Positions 8,824 through 18,146 of a DNA stretch of 64,000 nucleotides are shown piece by piece. The stretch is from DATJGS01 sp035494735 (GTDB lineage: Bacteria; Eisenbacteria; RBG-16-71-46). The position numbers and the translations under genes are program-made. Location of the stretch: contig DATJGS010000010.1 of the NCBI GenBank assembly GCA_035494735.1, positions 238,356-302,355 of the forward strand, written 5' to 3'. The first letter of the stretch is position 1, and every line of letters starts with the position of its first letter. Below the pieces are notes generated by a model. That model was not told the origin of the DNA and did no database searches. It saw only the letters and a list, made by a program, of their open reading frames with translations.

Positions 8824-10302
8824 ATGTCCCGCCATCCCGTGGCCATTCAGCGCCAGTCGTCCGCCGTCTATCCGGCCGCCGCGCCCTACCACCCGCCGCG
8901 CGCGTTCCCCGAACTGCCCGCGCCCGCCACGCTCGATCCCGCGAACGGCGTGTACGAGACGGTGCGCCGCGCGCTGCTCGAGGCGGGCTGCGACGCCGCC
9001 CACGCCGACAGCGCGTCGTGGAATCCGCTCGGCGACTGGATCCAGCCCGGCGACCGCGTGTTCCTGAAGCCCAACATGATCGCGCACCGCCATCGCCTGC
9101 GCGACGAGTGGGACTCGGTGATCACGCACGGCTCGGTGATCCGCGCGGTCGCGGACTACGCGTGCCTGGCGCTCCGCGGCCGCGGCCGGCTCATGATCGG
9201 CGACGCGCCGCAGAGCGACTCCCACTGGGATGGGCTCGTCGAGCGCATGGGGCTGGCGGCGCTCCGCGACTTCTATCGCGCGACGCGGCCGGGGCTGGCA
9301 TTCGAGCTGCTCGACCTGCGCGACGAACACCACGTGGACCAGGACGGCATCTACGTCGAGACCGTGCGCCTGCCCGGCGACCCGCGGGGCGGCGTCGCCG
9401 TCGACCTGGGCGCGCGCAGCATGTTCCACGAGTTGGACGAGCGCGGTCGCCGGTACTACGGCGCGTACTACGACTGGGACGAGACGAACCGGCACCACTC
9501 GGGCGGCCGCCACGAGTACAAGATCTCGCGCTCGGCGCTCGAAGCCGACGTGTTCCTGTCGGTGCCGAAGTTCAAGACCCACAAGAAATGCGGTCTGACG
9601 ATCAACTTGAAGGGCCTGGTCGGCATCAACGCCGACAAGAACTGGCTCCCGCACTACGCGTTCGGCGCGCCCGCCGACAACGGCGACCAGTTCGCCGCGG
9701 CCACGTTCAAGAACCGCCTCGAGAACCTGCTCGTGATGCCGGCGAAGCAGATGCTGATGCGGGGCGTCCCCGCGTTCCAGGCACTCGCGCGCCGCACCAA
9801 GCGCGTCGGCTACGACGTGTTCGGCGACACCGAGGAGGTCGTGCGCTCGGGGAACTGGCACGGCAACGACACGGTGTGGCGCATGTCGCTGGACCTGAAC
9901 CGCATCCTCCTCTACGCGAACCCCGACGGCACGCTGCGTGGCCGGGGCGGGGCCAAGCGCTGGTTCTCCGTCGTCGACGGCATCGTGGCCATGGAGGGCA
10001 ACGGGCCGGTCGCGGGCACGCGCCGCGAGGCCGGGCTGATCCTGGCCGGGTCGAATCCGGTCGCCGTCGACGTCACCGCGGCGCGCCTGATGGGCTTCGA
10101 TCCCGCGCGCCTCGAGATCCTGAAGCGCGCGTTCGCGGCGCACGACCTGCCGCTGATCGACGGCGACGAGCGGGCCATCGCGCCCGTGAGCGATGTCGCG
10201 GCGTGGAACCGGCCGCTCGTGGAGTGGCGCTTGGAGGACACGCTGCGCTTCCAGCCGCACTTCGGCTGGCGGGGCGCGATCGAGTGGCGCGTCCCCGCGT
10301 GA
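8824..10302 (+). CDS. DUF362 domain protein
   Basis: 492 aa from ATG 8824; ATG 8815 is also in frame but lies 1 nt after the likely -10 box, so it should not be on the transcript. DUF362 hallmarks: DRVFLKPNMI near residue 80, SRSALEADVFLSVPKFKTH, then KKCGLTINLKGLVGI, and a C-terminal VDGIVAMEGNGPVAGTRREA followed by NPVAVDVTAARLMGFD. The 4Fe-4S cysteine motif seen in some DUF362 proteins is absent. Biochemical function is not established for this family. The location between glycosyltransferases suggests a role in surface-glycan synthesis. It converges on the GT4 at 10322 with 19 bp between the stops. Confidence 0.8.
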   Translation: MSRHPVAIQRQSSAVYPAAAPYHPPRAFPELPAPATLDPANGVYETVRRALLEAGCDAAHADSASWNPLGDWIQPGDRVFLKPNMIAHRHRLRDEWDSVITHGSVIRAVADYACLALRGRGRLMIGDAPQSDSHWDGLVERMGLAALRDFYRATRPGLAFELLDLRDEHHVDQDGIYVETVRLPGDPRGGVAVDLGARSMFHELDERGRRYYGAYYDWDETNRHHSGGRHEYKISRSALEADVFLSVPKFKTHKKCGLTINLKGLVGINADKNWLPHYAFGAPADNGDQFAAATFKNRLENLLVMPAKQMLMRGVPAFQALARRTKRVGYDVFGDTEEVVRSGNWHGNDTVWRMSLDLNRILLYANPDGTLRGRGGAKRWFSVVDGIVAMEGNGPVAGTRREAGLILAGSNPVAVDVTAARLMGFDPARLEILKRAFAAHDLPLIDGDERAIAPVSDVAAWNRPLVEWRLEDTLRFQPHFGWRGAIEWRVPA

Positions 10303-10321
10303 CGCGCCGGACGCCGGGCGC

Positions 10322-11473
10322 CTAGCGCCGGTCGCGCCGCGTGCGGACTTCGGCGACCAGCGGATCGAGCACGCCGGCCAGGCGGTCGAACACGACGTCG
10401 GGCGCGTGGTGCGCGACGGCGTAGGCGCGCGCGCGTGCGCCCGAGGCGCGACGTTCGGAAGGGTCGGCGAGGAGCCGGCGCGTCTCGGCCACCAGCTGTT
10501 CGAACGTGTCGGCCGCCCCACCGAGGCGTTTCCCCCGCACGAGGCCGTCGGGATCCACGCACGACACCGTGGGCAGGCCGTACGACCACGCCTCGAGCAG
10601 CACGTTCGAGAATCCCTCGACGGGCGACGTGTGCACGAGCAGCGCGGCGCCGCGGAACAGCTCGCGCAGATGCGCATGGTCGAGGAAACTGCGCACGACG
10701 AGATTCGGCGTGTCATTCGCGGCGCGCTGCGCGTCCTCCCAGTGCTGCTGGGTGAGCGGCGGCGGCGGAATCACGCCCGCCATGACGAAGCGCCGCTCCG
10801 GGAACTCGCGCGCGAGGCGCGTGAACCAGTCGGGGCGCTTGATGGCCTTGTACGTGCCGAGCCATACGACGACCCCGTCCTGCCCGGCGTCGATCGTCTC
10901 TCCCGGGATCTCGACCACGTTCGGCAGCAGCGTGCTCGCGACGCCGAACTCCGAGCGCAGCCGTTCGCGCTGGAACTCGGTCTGGGCCAGACGAAGGTCG
11001 GCGCCGTGGATCGCGCGCCGGTACCACCAGCGGTCGCGCGGATTCCCGTGCGTGGGCAGCGCGCGCAGCACGTCGTAGTCGCTGGCCACGTGGTTCACGT
11101 ACCCGGCCCCGCGCCAGCGCGCGACGTCGAACGCCAGCCCGGCCTGCATGCCGGAGCCGTTCACGTAATACACCTCGGCGTCGGCCTCGTGCAGCGCGCT
11201 CAGCGTGTGCGACAGGCGCGGGTGGAAGAAACGCAGCACCGGCGCGCCGTCGTCGGGCGCGAACGTTCTCAGCATGCGCACCCCGCGCACCGTCATGTCG
11301 TGCGGCTGGCCGAAGTCGCAACTCACGACCGTGATGTCGAAGCCGCGCGCGTGCAGCCCGTGGACGAGCTTCGCGAGCTGGGTCTCCGCGCCGCCGGCGA
11401 ACGGGATGCCGGTCGGGACGAGCACCGGGAACAGGTGCTCGTTGTAGAAGCACACGCGCCCGCGGCCGCTCAC
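10322..11473 (-). CDS. glycosyltransferase family 4
   Basis: 383 aa from GTG at 11473, with AGAGG 7 nt upstream; the frame stays open to 11620, but that extension is Arg/Pro-rich and does not look like protein. The N-terminal domain begins RVCFYNEHLFPVLVPTGIPF with AGGAETQLAKLVHGL. The C-terminal donor domain has VVWLGTYKAIKRPDWFTRLA and HTSPVEGFSNVLLEAWSYGL, the conserved GT4 nucleotide-sugar motif. It is a retaining GT-B enzyme in cytoplasmic glycan assembly with unknown specificity. The 235 bp upstream (11474-11708) contain no gene that I can support and no convincing promoter. The gene may be read through from the minus-strand unit ending at 11709. Confidence 0.88.
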   Translation of the reverse strand: MSGRGRVCFYNEHLFPVLVPTGIPFAGGAETQLAKLVHGLHARGFDITVVSCDFGQPHDMTVRGVRMLRTFAPDDGAPVLRFFHPRLSHTLSALHEADAEVYYVNGSGMQAGLAFDVARWRGAGYVNHVASDYDVLRALPTHGNPRDRWWYRRAIHGADLRLAQTEFQRERLRSEFGVASTLLPNVVEIPGETIDAGQDGVVVWLGTYKAIKRPDWFTRLAREFPERRFVMAGVIPPPPLTQQHWEDAQRAANDTPNLVVRSFLDHAHLRELFRGAALLVHTSPVEGFSNVLLEAWSYGLPTVSCVDPDGLVRGKRLGGAADTFEQLVAETRRLLADPSERRASGARARAYAVAHHAPDVVFDRLAGVLDPLVAEVRTRRDRR

Positions 11474-11708
11474 GTTCTTGCCTCTGCGAACGGGCAGCTT
11501 GAGGCCGTGACGCTGCGCATCGATTTCGAACGCGGATCGGGACACCGTCGTGGGCTCTCCGGGGGTGGGCCGACCGCGGGCCCCGCGGGAAGTCGCGGGC
11601 CGCGCTCGGCGCGAGGCCAAACGGTTGCAGGAAACGGACGCGTCAGTTCGGGAAACGTTACGGAGGTCCTCACGGGATCACGCCAGCGGGCCGGGGCGTC
11701 GGGTGGGC

Positions 11709-12860
11709 TCAGCTTCCGCCCGCCGCCGCTCGCCCTCCCGCGGCACACGATAGCATCAGAGACTCGAGTCGGGGGCGGACGACCGCCCAGTCGAAGCGCT
11801 CGGCGCTCCGGCGCGCCGCGCTTCCCAGACGATCGGCCAGGCCGGACTCGCGGGACAGCCGGTCGAGCGCGGCGCCGAGCGCACGGGCGTCCCCCGGGGG
11901 CACGAGCAGGCCGTTGACGTCGTGCTCGATCAGGTCGGTGACGCCGGTCACGCGGCTGGCCACGATGGGCCGCGCGGCGGCCATGGCCTCGAGCAGCGCG
12001 TTCGGCTGCCCTTCGCCGTGACGCGCCGCGAGCACGACGGCGGCGGCCTCGCGGTACAGGGCGCCGAGTCGCGCGCGGTCGACGAAGCCCTCGAAGCGGA
12101 CGTCGGCGCCGGCCGAGCGGGCCCGGGCCTCGAGCCGTTCGCGCTCGGGGCCGGCGCCGGCGATGGTCAGGGCCGCCCCGGCCACGGCCACCGCGTCGAT
12201 GACCACGTCCATGCCCTTGTCGGGAATCAGCCGGCCCACCGTCAGGATTCGCGGACCCGCGGCGGAACTCGTGCCGGCGGCCGGCAGGTCGAGGCCGTTC
12301 GGGACGATGTGCAGGCGCGCGGCAACGCGCGGGCGCGCGCCCGCGGCGTGGCGCGCCAGCTCGCCGAGCAGCGCGCGGGCGTTGCCTTCGCTCTGCACGA
12401 GCACGGCGGCGGCCGCGCCCCACACGCGCGGGCCGATCACCCGGTTCGCGAACGAGCCCGCCATCCGATATTCGCCTTCGCCACGGATCCACACGAGCGC
12501 CGGGATCCCCAACCGCCGCCCGGCGCGAACCCCGGCCAGGCCACTGACGATGGTCTGGAAGCACAGGAGGACGTCGGGCCGCGGCTCGAGCGTCGCGAGC
12601 GTGCGGCCGATCGCGCGCACGTCGGCCCACGCCCGCCACAGCGGCACGCGCGACACCGGCAGCCGCGTCACGGTGAAGCCGTCGCGGGCCCGCGTGCCGG
12701 CCGGGTTCGCGGCGTCGGCGCGCGTCACCACCGTGACGCGGTGGCGATCCGCGAGCCGGAGCGCCCAGCACTCCGCCTGGTGCTCGGCGCCGCCCAGCGC
12801 GCCGGGCGGAAAACGCCCGATGAGCAACGCGACATGGAGACCGCGCGACGAATCGTTCAC
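11709..12860 (-). CDS. glycosyltransferase family 4
   Basis: 383 aa. The start is GTG at 12860, which overlaps the TGA of the upstream methyltransferase gene (GTGA), so translation is probably coupled; there is no SD. GT-B glycosyltransferase: HVALLIGRFPPGALGGAEHQ opens the acceptor domain; ILTVGRLIPDKGMDVVIDAV and HGEGQPNALLEAMAAARPIV are the donor-domain motifs, with VTGVTDLIEHDVNGLLVPPG after them. It is the last gene of the minus-strand unit starting at 18038 (flippase, large membrane protein, methyltransferase, GT4). Donor and acceptor are unknown. Confidence 0.9.
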   Translation of the reverse strand: MNDSSRGLHVALLIGRFPPGALGGAEHQAECWALRLADRHRVTVVTRADAANPAGTRARDGFTVTRLPVSRVPLWRAWADVRAIGRTLATLEPRPDVLLCFQTIVSGLAGVRAGRRLGIPALVWIRGEGEYRMAGSFANRVIGPRVWGAAAAVLVQSEGNARALLGELARHAAGARPRVAARLHIVPNGLDLPAAGTSSAAGPRILTVGRLIPDKGMDVVIDAVAVAGAALTIAGAGPERERLEARARSAGADVRFEGFVDRARLGALYREAAAVVLAARHGEGQPNALLEAMAAARPIVASRVTGVTDLIEHDVNGLLVPPGDARALGAALDRLSRESGLADRLGSAARRSAERFDWAVVRPRLESLMLSCAAGGRAAAGGS

Positions 12861-13810
12861 TGGAGGAGCAGGTCGGTGACTTCGCTGCCGCCGTTCGTGG
12901 TGACTTCCACCTCGAGGCGCGTGCCCGTCCAGCGGAACAGCGTTCCCCGGTTCAGCCGCTCGGCGTCCGACGTGCGCGTGACCATCAGCAGTCCATCCGG
13001 CATCAGGCGGGCGCACAGCGCGCGCCCCATGGCGCGCAGCGCGTCCTCCGCGAAGTAGCCGAGGTTGAGCAGGTTCGCCACGCGGATGATCGCGAACGGG
13101 CCGGGCACCACCGGTCGGAAGATGTCCTCCTCGGCGAAGTGCACGCCGGCGACGCCGTCGGTGGCCGAAGAAAGGAGCGGCACGTGTTGCGCGACGAAGC
13201 CGGGCACGGGACCGTCGAGCGCGGCGCGGAACTGCGCGACGTCGAGTTCCAGCAGACGGCGGGCGCGGGCGTAGCGCCCGGGACGCAGCACGCGATCGCG
13301 CGGCCGCAGCCGCCACGGCGTCGCCCACCCCCCGATCTCGACCTGGATCGGCTCGCGTTCGTGATCGAACAGCATGGCGCAGCCGTCGTCGCACCGCACG
13401 TGCGGAGCGCGGATCAGGAGATCGCTGCCCCACGCCTCGCAGTCGATTCCCGCCCGCGCGAACGCGGAGTGCATTTCGACCGTCGACACGCCCGACGAGC
13501 ACGCGACGTCGAGGGTGCGCAGCGGCGACGTCTCGAGGCGCCGCGCCATGGAGACGAGCATCGGGAACAATTCGTTCATGCGATTGCGGTGGGTGGTCTT
13601 GTACACGCCGTTACGCATGAGCAGGCCGGCGTAGAACCGGCGCTGGACGTCGATCTGCCCGCCCGCCCGCGCGCGCAGGTACTCGGCGACCGGAATGCAG
13701 CGCGCACCGCCATGCGGCCCCCAGCGCGCGAGCCACGCCGGCGCCGCCCAGGCCGAGTCGCGCGTCACGACGTGACCATGGCCCCAGCCGAGATGGAATC
13801 CACCGGTCAT
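12857..13810 (-). CDS. class I SAM-dependent methyltransferase-like protein
   Basis: 317 aa from ATG 13810, which lies 2 nt after the stop of the large membrane-protein gene; the start is uncertain because no clear SD is seen and the frame is open upstream. Residues near 100 hold LRTLDVACSSGVSTVEMHSA, matching SAM-binding motif I (D-x-A/G-x-x-x-G). The C-terminal half has GPFAIIRVANLLNLGYF and LMPDGLLMVTRTSDAERLN, like the post-core strands of Rossmann methyltransferases. It may methylate a glycan or lipid-linked intermediate, as its gene lies between a membrane protein and a GT4; the acceptor is unknown. Confidence 0.65.
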   Translation of the reverse strand: MTGGFHLGWGHGHVVTRDSAWAAPAWLARWGPHGGARCIPVAEYLRARAGGQIDVQRRFYAGLLMRNGVYKTTHRNRMNELFPMLVSMARRLETSPLRTLDVACSSGVSTVEMHSAFARAGIDCEAWGSDLLIRAPHVRCDDGCAMLFDHEREPIQVEIGGWATPWRLRPRDRVLRPGRYARARRLLELDVAQFRAALDGPVPGFVAQHVPLLSSATDGVAGVHFAEEDIFRPVVPGPFAIIRVANLLNLGYFAEDALRAMGRALCARLMPDGLLMVTRTSDAERLNRGTLFRWTGTRLEVEVTTNGGSEVTDLLLQ

Positions 13811-13812
13811 CC

Positions 13813-16524
13813 TCAGGCGCACCCTTTGGGAGACCGGGGACGACGGCGTGATGCGGTGCGGCCGCCCGGTCCGCGGCCGAACCTCAGGGTGTGGGAATGA
13901 GGGGGCGGCGAGCATACCACCGCGCGCCGCGGACGGCGCCGTGCCCCGCGCCGTGGCCGGCGCCGCGTCACCCGCAGCGTTCCCGCGGGCAGACCGGCGT
14001 ACGCGTCCTCGTCGAAGAAGTAGTCGCCGAGCCGCAGGTTCGCGTAGTGGGCCTGGCGCAGCATACGGACCTCGACCCGGTACTCGCCGTCGGCGACGTC
14101 GCGCGGCACCACGAGTTGGAACGAGTCGCGCACGACTTCGTCGGGCGTCCACAGATCGACACCGTATTCGCCCGCGACGGGCAGGTGGTCGGCGCGGAAT
14201 CGATAGCGCTCATGGCGGACGCGCTCGACGAGCTTGCGCAGCGGCTTGCCGATCCAGCGCGGCGGTTGGAACCCGCCCGGCATCGGCCGATCGAAGCGCA
14301 CCGCGACCTGATACGAGCCCACCGGCTCGCGCGCGAGCGCGCGCCAGGTGATCGCGCCGGCCAGCGTGTCCCCCGGGGCCGCGTCGCGTGGCGACAGCGC
14401 GAGCGCGAGGAACGTCGGGAGGCCGCCCGGCTCGCGCCGCGAGATCCCGTCGCGACCGGCAACGTACGAGGTGACGAACGGTCGCGGCGGCGGCGCCTCG
14501 GCCAGCGTGTCGAGCGACGCGCGCCGCACCCGGTACACCACGAAGTCACCGGTGTCGTACGCGCTCGCGAACGCGTCCGGGTGGCGATCGAGGCGTGCGC
14601 GCGCGGCGCGGAACCACGTGGCGTTCGGGCCCCAGTAGTCGAGCAGCGGCGGTTCCGCGAAGCGCCCGTTCAGCGCGATCGTGGTCACGCCGTAACGCCT
14701 CACGACCTCGCGCAACCGATCCCAGCCGCCGAACGGATCGAGCGCGTCCCGCGCGTCGAGCAGGCGTTCGAGGGCGTGCGCGTCGCTCGGCGAACTGTGC
14801 TGATCGAGCAGCGTGACGACGTAGTGCGGCGTCGACATCGGGATCGAATAGCTGGTCGCCGGGTCGGACAGGACGACCTGGCGAGGCGGCAGCGCGCGCG
14901 CCATCCAGCGCAGCGCGTCGGCCCACGGCGCCGCGCTCCGCGCCCGCTCCGCGGCCGCGATCTCGCGCGCGTGCGCCACGACGCGCGCCGCGTCGGCCAG
15001 CGCCGGGACCAGCAGCAGGAGCATCACCAAGCCGCGCCCCGCGAGCGCGACGCGCGCGCGACGGCCGCTCTCCGGCCAGACGCGCAGCGCGTGCGCCCCG
15101 GCGAAGCCGATGAGCCCGTACAGCGGCGTCATCCACACGACGCGCATCAGCAGGTAGCCGAGCTTCGGCTGGAGCAGCGCGACGACGGGCGGCGCGAAGC
15201 ACGTGAGCGCGACGGCGAGCGGCGTCGTCGCCAGGAACAGCACGGCCGGACGGCCGCGCCCTTCGCGCCAGGCCAGCGGCGCCAGCAGCGGCACGAGGAG
15301 CCAGGCCGGTCCCATCCAGTCCCACAGCACTCCGGGCGACACGATGCGCGCGTGGTCCCACAGCGTCATGAGGCCCTGCGCCTCGGTGTGGATCGGATTC
15401 GCGGGCGGCGGCGTGCGCAGCACCTGCCACAGCGCGAACGGCGCGATCGCCAGCCCGACCGCGAGCGCCGTGCCGAGCAGGCGCCGCAGTTCGTCCGTGA
15501 CGCGGCGTTCGCGGACCCACAGCCCGAGTCCGAGCGCGGCGAAGACCAGCGCGAACTGCGCAGCCGCGAAGACGTGGGTCGCGGCCGCGCCCAGCGCCAG
15601 CCCCACGGCCGCCGCGCGCGCGGCGCGCGACGGGCGCATGACGTCGGCGAGGACGGCCACCGAGGCGGCGAGCGCGAGATGGTCGGCGAGCCGTGCGGCG
15701 AACGCGCTGGCCGTGATCGGCGTCGCCGCGAGCGAGCCGCCGTACGTGAGCAGCGTGGCCCACGCCGTGAACGCCGCGCCGGCGCCGCCGCCGACCAGCG
15801 CGCCGAGCGCCGCCGCGTTGATCACGAGCAGCGGCGCCAGGAGTGCGGGGAACGCACGCCACGCCACGAGCGGATCCACGCCCGCCAGGTGCGCGATCAG
15901 CGCCGCTTCGCCGTGCCACAGGAACTTGCGCGGGTCGATGCCGTCGCGCCCGGCCCCGAGGAAGAACGCGTCGTTCGGGAACAGCGCGCGCTGCTCGAGC
16001 ATGCGGCGCAGCGTGCCCACGTGGTCCGGCGAATCGGAAATGATGGCGAGCGTCGGCCCGAAGCGGGCGCCGACCCACGCCGCGGCCGCGGCGGCCAGCA
16101 GCACGCCGCACACGGCGAGCGCTCCCAGTCCGGGCGCCGCCCCGCCGGCCTCCGCCGTCGGGCCCGCGCCTTCGCGGCGACCGGCCCGCGAGCGCAGCAG
16201 GACGGCCGACCACAGCAGCGTCGTGGTCGCCATCGACAGCGTCGCCCAGACCGTGAAAGGGACACGCGCCAGCGCGGTCAGCGCGAGCAGCACGCCGTTC
16301 CAGCCGATGCCGAGCCCCAGCGCCCAGCCCGGCGCCAGGAATCGCCCCCCGGGCGGTCGCACGCCGAGCAGCGCGAGCCAGGCCGCCCCGGGCGCGAGCA
16401 CGAGCACGAGGACCGCCAGGTCGGCGCGCGCCTCACCGGGCAGGATGCCGACCCAGCGGGCCGCGAGTGCGGCCTGCACGGCGATCGTGGCGAGCGCCGC
16501 CGCGAGCGCGCTCCGCACGCTCAT
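13813..16524 (-). CDS. large polytopic membrane protein with soluble C-terminal domain
   Basis: 903 aa. The start ATG 16524 overlaps the stop of the flippase gene (ATGA). About 13 hydrophobic helices fill residues 1-560 (first AAALATIAVQAALAARWVG). A loop with DAFFLGAGRDGIDPRKFLWH lies between helices 5 and 6. The last 300 residues are soluble and carry a beta-rich segment (FLALALSPRDAAPGDTLAG, SYQVAVRFDRPMPGG, DGEYRVEVRMLRQA), ending in an arginine-rich tail of about 50 residues of doubtful fold. The layout resembles GT-C-type or related polysaccharide membrane proteins, but I recognise no catalytic motif and give no function. It lies between a flippase and a methyltransferase in the glycan locus. 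Confidence 0.7.
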   Translation of the reverse strand: MSVRSALAAALATIAVQAALAARWVGILPGEARADLAVLVLVLAPGAAWLALLGVRPPGGRFLAPGWALGLGIGWNGVLLALTALARVPFTVWATLSMATTTLLWSAVLLRSRAGRREGAGPTAEAGGAAPGLGALAVCGVLLAAAAAAWVGARFGPTLAIISDSPDHVGTLRRMLEQRALFPNDAFFLGAGRDGIDPRKFLWHGEAALIAHLAGVDPLVAWRAFPALLAPLLVINAAALGALVGGGAGAAFTAWATLLTYGGSLAATPITASAFAARLADHLALAASVAVLADVMRPSRAARAAAVGLALGAAATHVFAAAQFALVFAALGLGLWVRERRVTDELRRLLGTALAVGLAIAPFALWQVLRTPPPANPIHTEAQGLMTLWDHARIVSPGVLWDWMGPAWLLVPLLAPLAWREGRGRPAVLFLATTPLAVALTCFAPPVVALLQPKLGYLLMRVVWMTPLYGLIGFAGAHALRVWPESGRRARVALAGRGLVMLLLLVPALADAARVVAHAREIAAAERARSAAPWADALRWMARALPPRQVVLSDPATSYSIPMSTPHYVVTLLDQHSSPSDAHALERLLDARDALDPFGGWDRLREVVRRYGVTTIALNGRFAEPPLLDYWGPNATWFRAARARLDRHPDAFASAYDTGDFVVYRVRRASLDTLAEAPPPRPFVTSYVAGRDGISRREPGGLPTFLALALSPRDAAPGDTLAGAITWRALAREPVGSYQVAVRFDRPMPGGFQPPRWIGKPLRKLVERVRHERYRFRADHLPVAGEYGVDLWTPDEVVRDSFQLVVPRDVADGEYRVEVRMLRQAHYANLRLGDYFFDEDAYAGLPAGTLRVTRRRPRRGARRRPRRAVVCSPPPHSHTLRFGRGPGGRTASRRRPRSPKGCA

Positions 16525-18038
16525 TCGGGCGTGGACTCCGGGCGACGGCCCCACGCCGGCGCGGACTCGGCCAGCATCTGGCGCAGCCCGGTGCCGCGGC
16601 CCAGCGGCCACGCGACCAGCGCGTACGCGCCGAGGAACACGCCACTGACGAGCGCGGCGTGCGCGATCCGTCCGCTCACGTGCGCCGCGTCGCCGAGCGG
16701 CAACATGCGGTCGAGACCCCAGGCCAGCCCGAAGCTGAGTCCGAGCAGCGCGAGCGCGCGTCCCACCATGAGCGCCGCGCGGCGCGACGACCCGTGGAGC
16801 GCGTGGACGGCCAGCCACATCATGACCATGCCGTTCAGCGCGTACGCGGCGAGCGTCGCCCAGGCCACGCCGAGAATGCCGCCGCCCAGCCGCACGGCGA
16901 CGAGATCGAGCACGGCGCCCGACAGCGCGCCGAGGACGGACGCCGGGATTAGCGCGAGGCGCCGGCCCAGCGTCATCAGCACGATCGCCGAGAGACCCAC
17001 GAACGCGAGACCGCCCGCCCCGAAGCACACGATGCGCACCGCGTCGAGACCGGGCAGGAACTTCGGCAGCAGCGCGCTCATCACGTCGCGCGCCAGCAAA
17101 TAGGTGAGCCCGCACATGGCGGGCACGAGCACCGCGATCGACAGGAACGTGCGGTCCACGCGATCGCGAATGCCCTCGGCGCGATCGCCGGCCTCCCGGT
17201 AGCGCTTCAGCAGCTGCGGGTACAGCACGTAGCTCACCGACTCGGGCAGATACAACAGGAGCGTCACCCCGGTCACGGCGAGGCTGTAGTAGCCGAGCGC
17301 CAGCGTGCCCACGTACTTGAGGATGATGACGCGGTCCAGCGTGCGCATGACGAACGTCGAGCCCGAGTACAGGAACATGGGCACGCCGATGCGCACCAGG
17401 TCGAGGCTGGCCCGGGAGACGCGCGGCACGAACGGCGTGATCTGCCGCGCCTGCCAGTGGACGAACACGGAGGCGGCAATCGTCGCGAACAGCCAGCCGC
17501 CGAGCAGCGCCCACGCCCCGAAGCGCGGGATCAGCAATAGGGCGACTCCGGCGCCGAGGACGCCCTGCACCAGGTACCAGCTGCTCACCGCGGGAATGTT
17601 GTTGTGGGCGCGCAGCAGATTCAGGTGGTAGTAGCCGAGGTTCGTGAGGAACGTGCAGGCCAGCGCCACGGCGACGCCGCCGAGCCCCCAGAAGCCGATG
17701 ATCTTGCCGCTCGAGGACAGGAAATACAGGAACGCGCCGACGCCGTACAGCAGCGTGAGCACGAGCACGTTGAACAGCCCGGCGCGCTTGATCCGATCGA
17801 GGGCCTGCGCGTCGCCGTCCACGATGTGCGGCGGCACCGTCTGATCCAGACCCTGATACGTCCCGGCCTGCGCCAGCAGCCCGTAGTCCATGACGAGCTG
17901 GATCGCGTTCCACGCGCCGTACGACGCGGGCCCCAGCAGGCGAGCCGCGATCAGGCCGCGCGCCATGAGCAGCACGCGATACACGTACTGGCCGGCGGCG
18001 AACACCATCGAGTCACGAACGATCTTGCGGCGATCCAT
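16521..18038 (-). CDS. polysaccharide flippase (MATE/Wzx-like)
   Basis: 505 aa. A typical oligosaccharide flippase: N-terminal basic RRKIVRDSMVFAAGQYVYRV, then LIAARLLGPASYGAWNAIQL, the common Wzx opening, and 12-14 predicted helices. It is expected to move a lipid-linked glycan unit across the inner membrane. It is the first gene of a coupled minus-strand unit (next gene overlaps by ATGA), and it diverges from the DegT aminotransferase across about 110 bp. A second, different flippase is encoded at 21469-23046, so the region may serve more than one glycan. Confidence 0.88.
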   Translation of the reverse strand: MDRRKIVRDSMVFAAGQYVYRVLLMARGLIAARLLGPASYGAWNAIQLVMDYGLLAQAGTYQGLDQTVPPHIVDGDAQALDRIKRAGLFNVLVLTLLYGVGAFLYFLSSSGKIIGFWGLGGVAVALACTFLTNLGYYHLNLLRAHNNIPAVSSWYLVQGVLGAGVALLLIPRFGAWALLGGWLFATIAASVFVHWQARQITPFVPRVSRASLDLVRIGVPMFLYSGSTFVMRTLDRVIILKYVGTLALGYYSLAVTGVTLLLYLPESVSYVLYPQLLKRYREAGDRAEGIRDRVDRTFLSIAVLVPAMCGLTYLLARDVMSALLPKFLPGLDAVRIVCFGAGGLAFVGLSAIVLMTLGRRLALIPASVLGALSGAVLDLVAVRLGGGILGVAWATLAAYALNGMVMMWLAVHALHGSSRRAALMVGRALALLGLSFGLAWGLDRMLPLGDAAHVSGRIAHAALVSGVFLGAYALVAWPLGRGTGLRQMLAESAPAWGRRPESTPE

Positions 18039-18072
18039 GCGGGGGGAGTCGGTGCTCCTCTATCGGGTTCGG

Positions 18073-18101
18073 TGGCGGCGCGGGACGACGTACCCTAGAA
18101 T
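18073..18101 (+). promoter_or_regulatory. candidate promoter of the DegT aminotransferase gene (TGGC/TAGAAT type)
   Basis: TGGCGG at 18073-18078 and TAGAAT at 18096-18101, 17 bp apart. The GTG at 18102 directly abuts the -10 element, so it cannot be the start of this transcript. GTG 18147 would have a leader of about 40 nt with GAGGG as ribosome-binding site. Confidence 0.5.
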
Positions 18102-18146
18102 GTGCGCGTCCATGCACCTCTCCACTCCCCTCGCGAGGGCCCGCGC

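Noticed and set aside
7543..10716. Minus-strand open frame of 1057 codons
   Set aside because: Antisense to the GT39-like and DUF362 genes; no recognisable domain.
11474..11620. N-terminal extension of the GT4 gene
   Set aside because: The added residues are Arg/Pro/Gly-rich and precede the natural GT4 opening; GTG 11473 has an SD-like AGAGG.
13891..17103. Plus-strand open frame of 1070 codons
   Set aside because: Antisense to the large membrane protein and flippase genes, which show proper helices and motifs; the shadow is Arg/Gln/Glu-rich.
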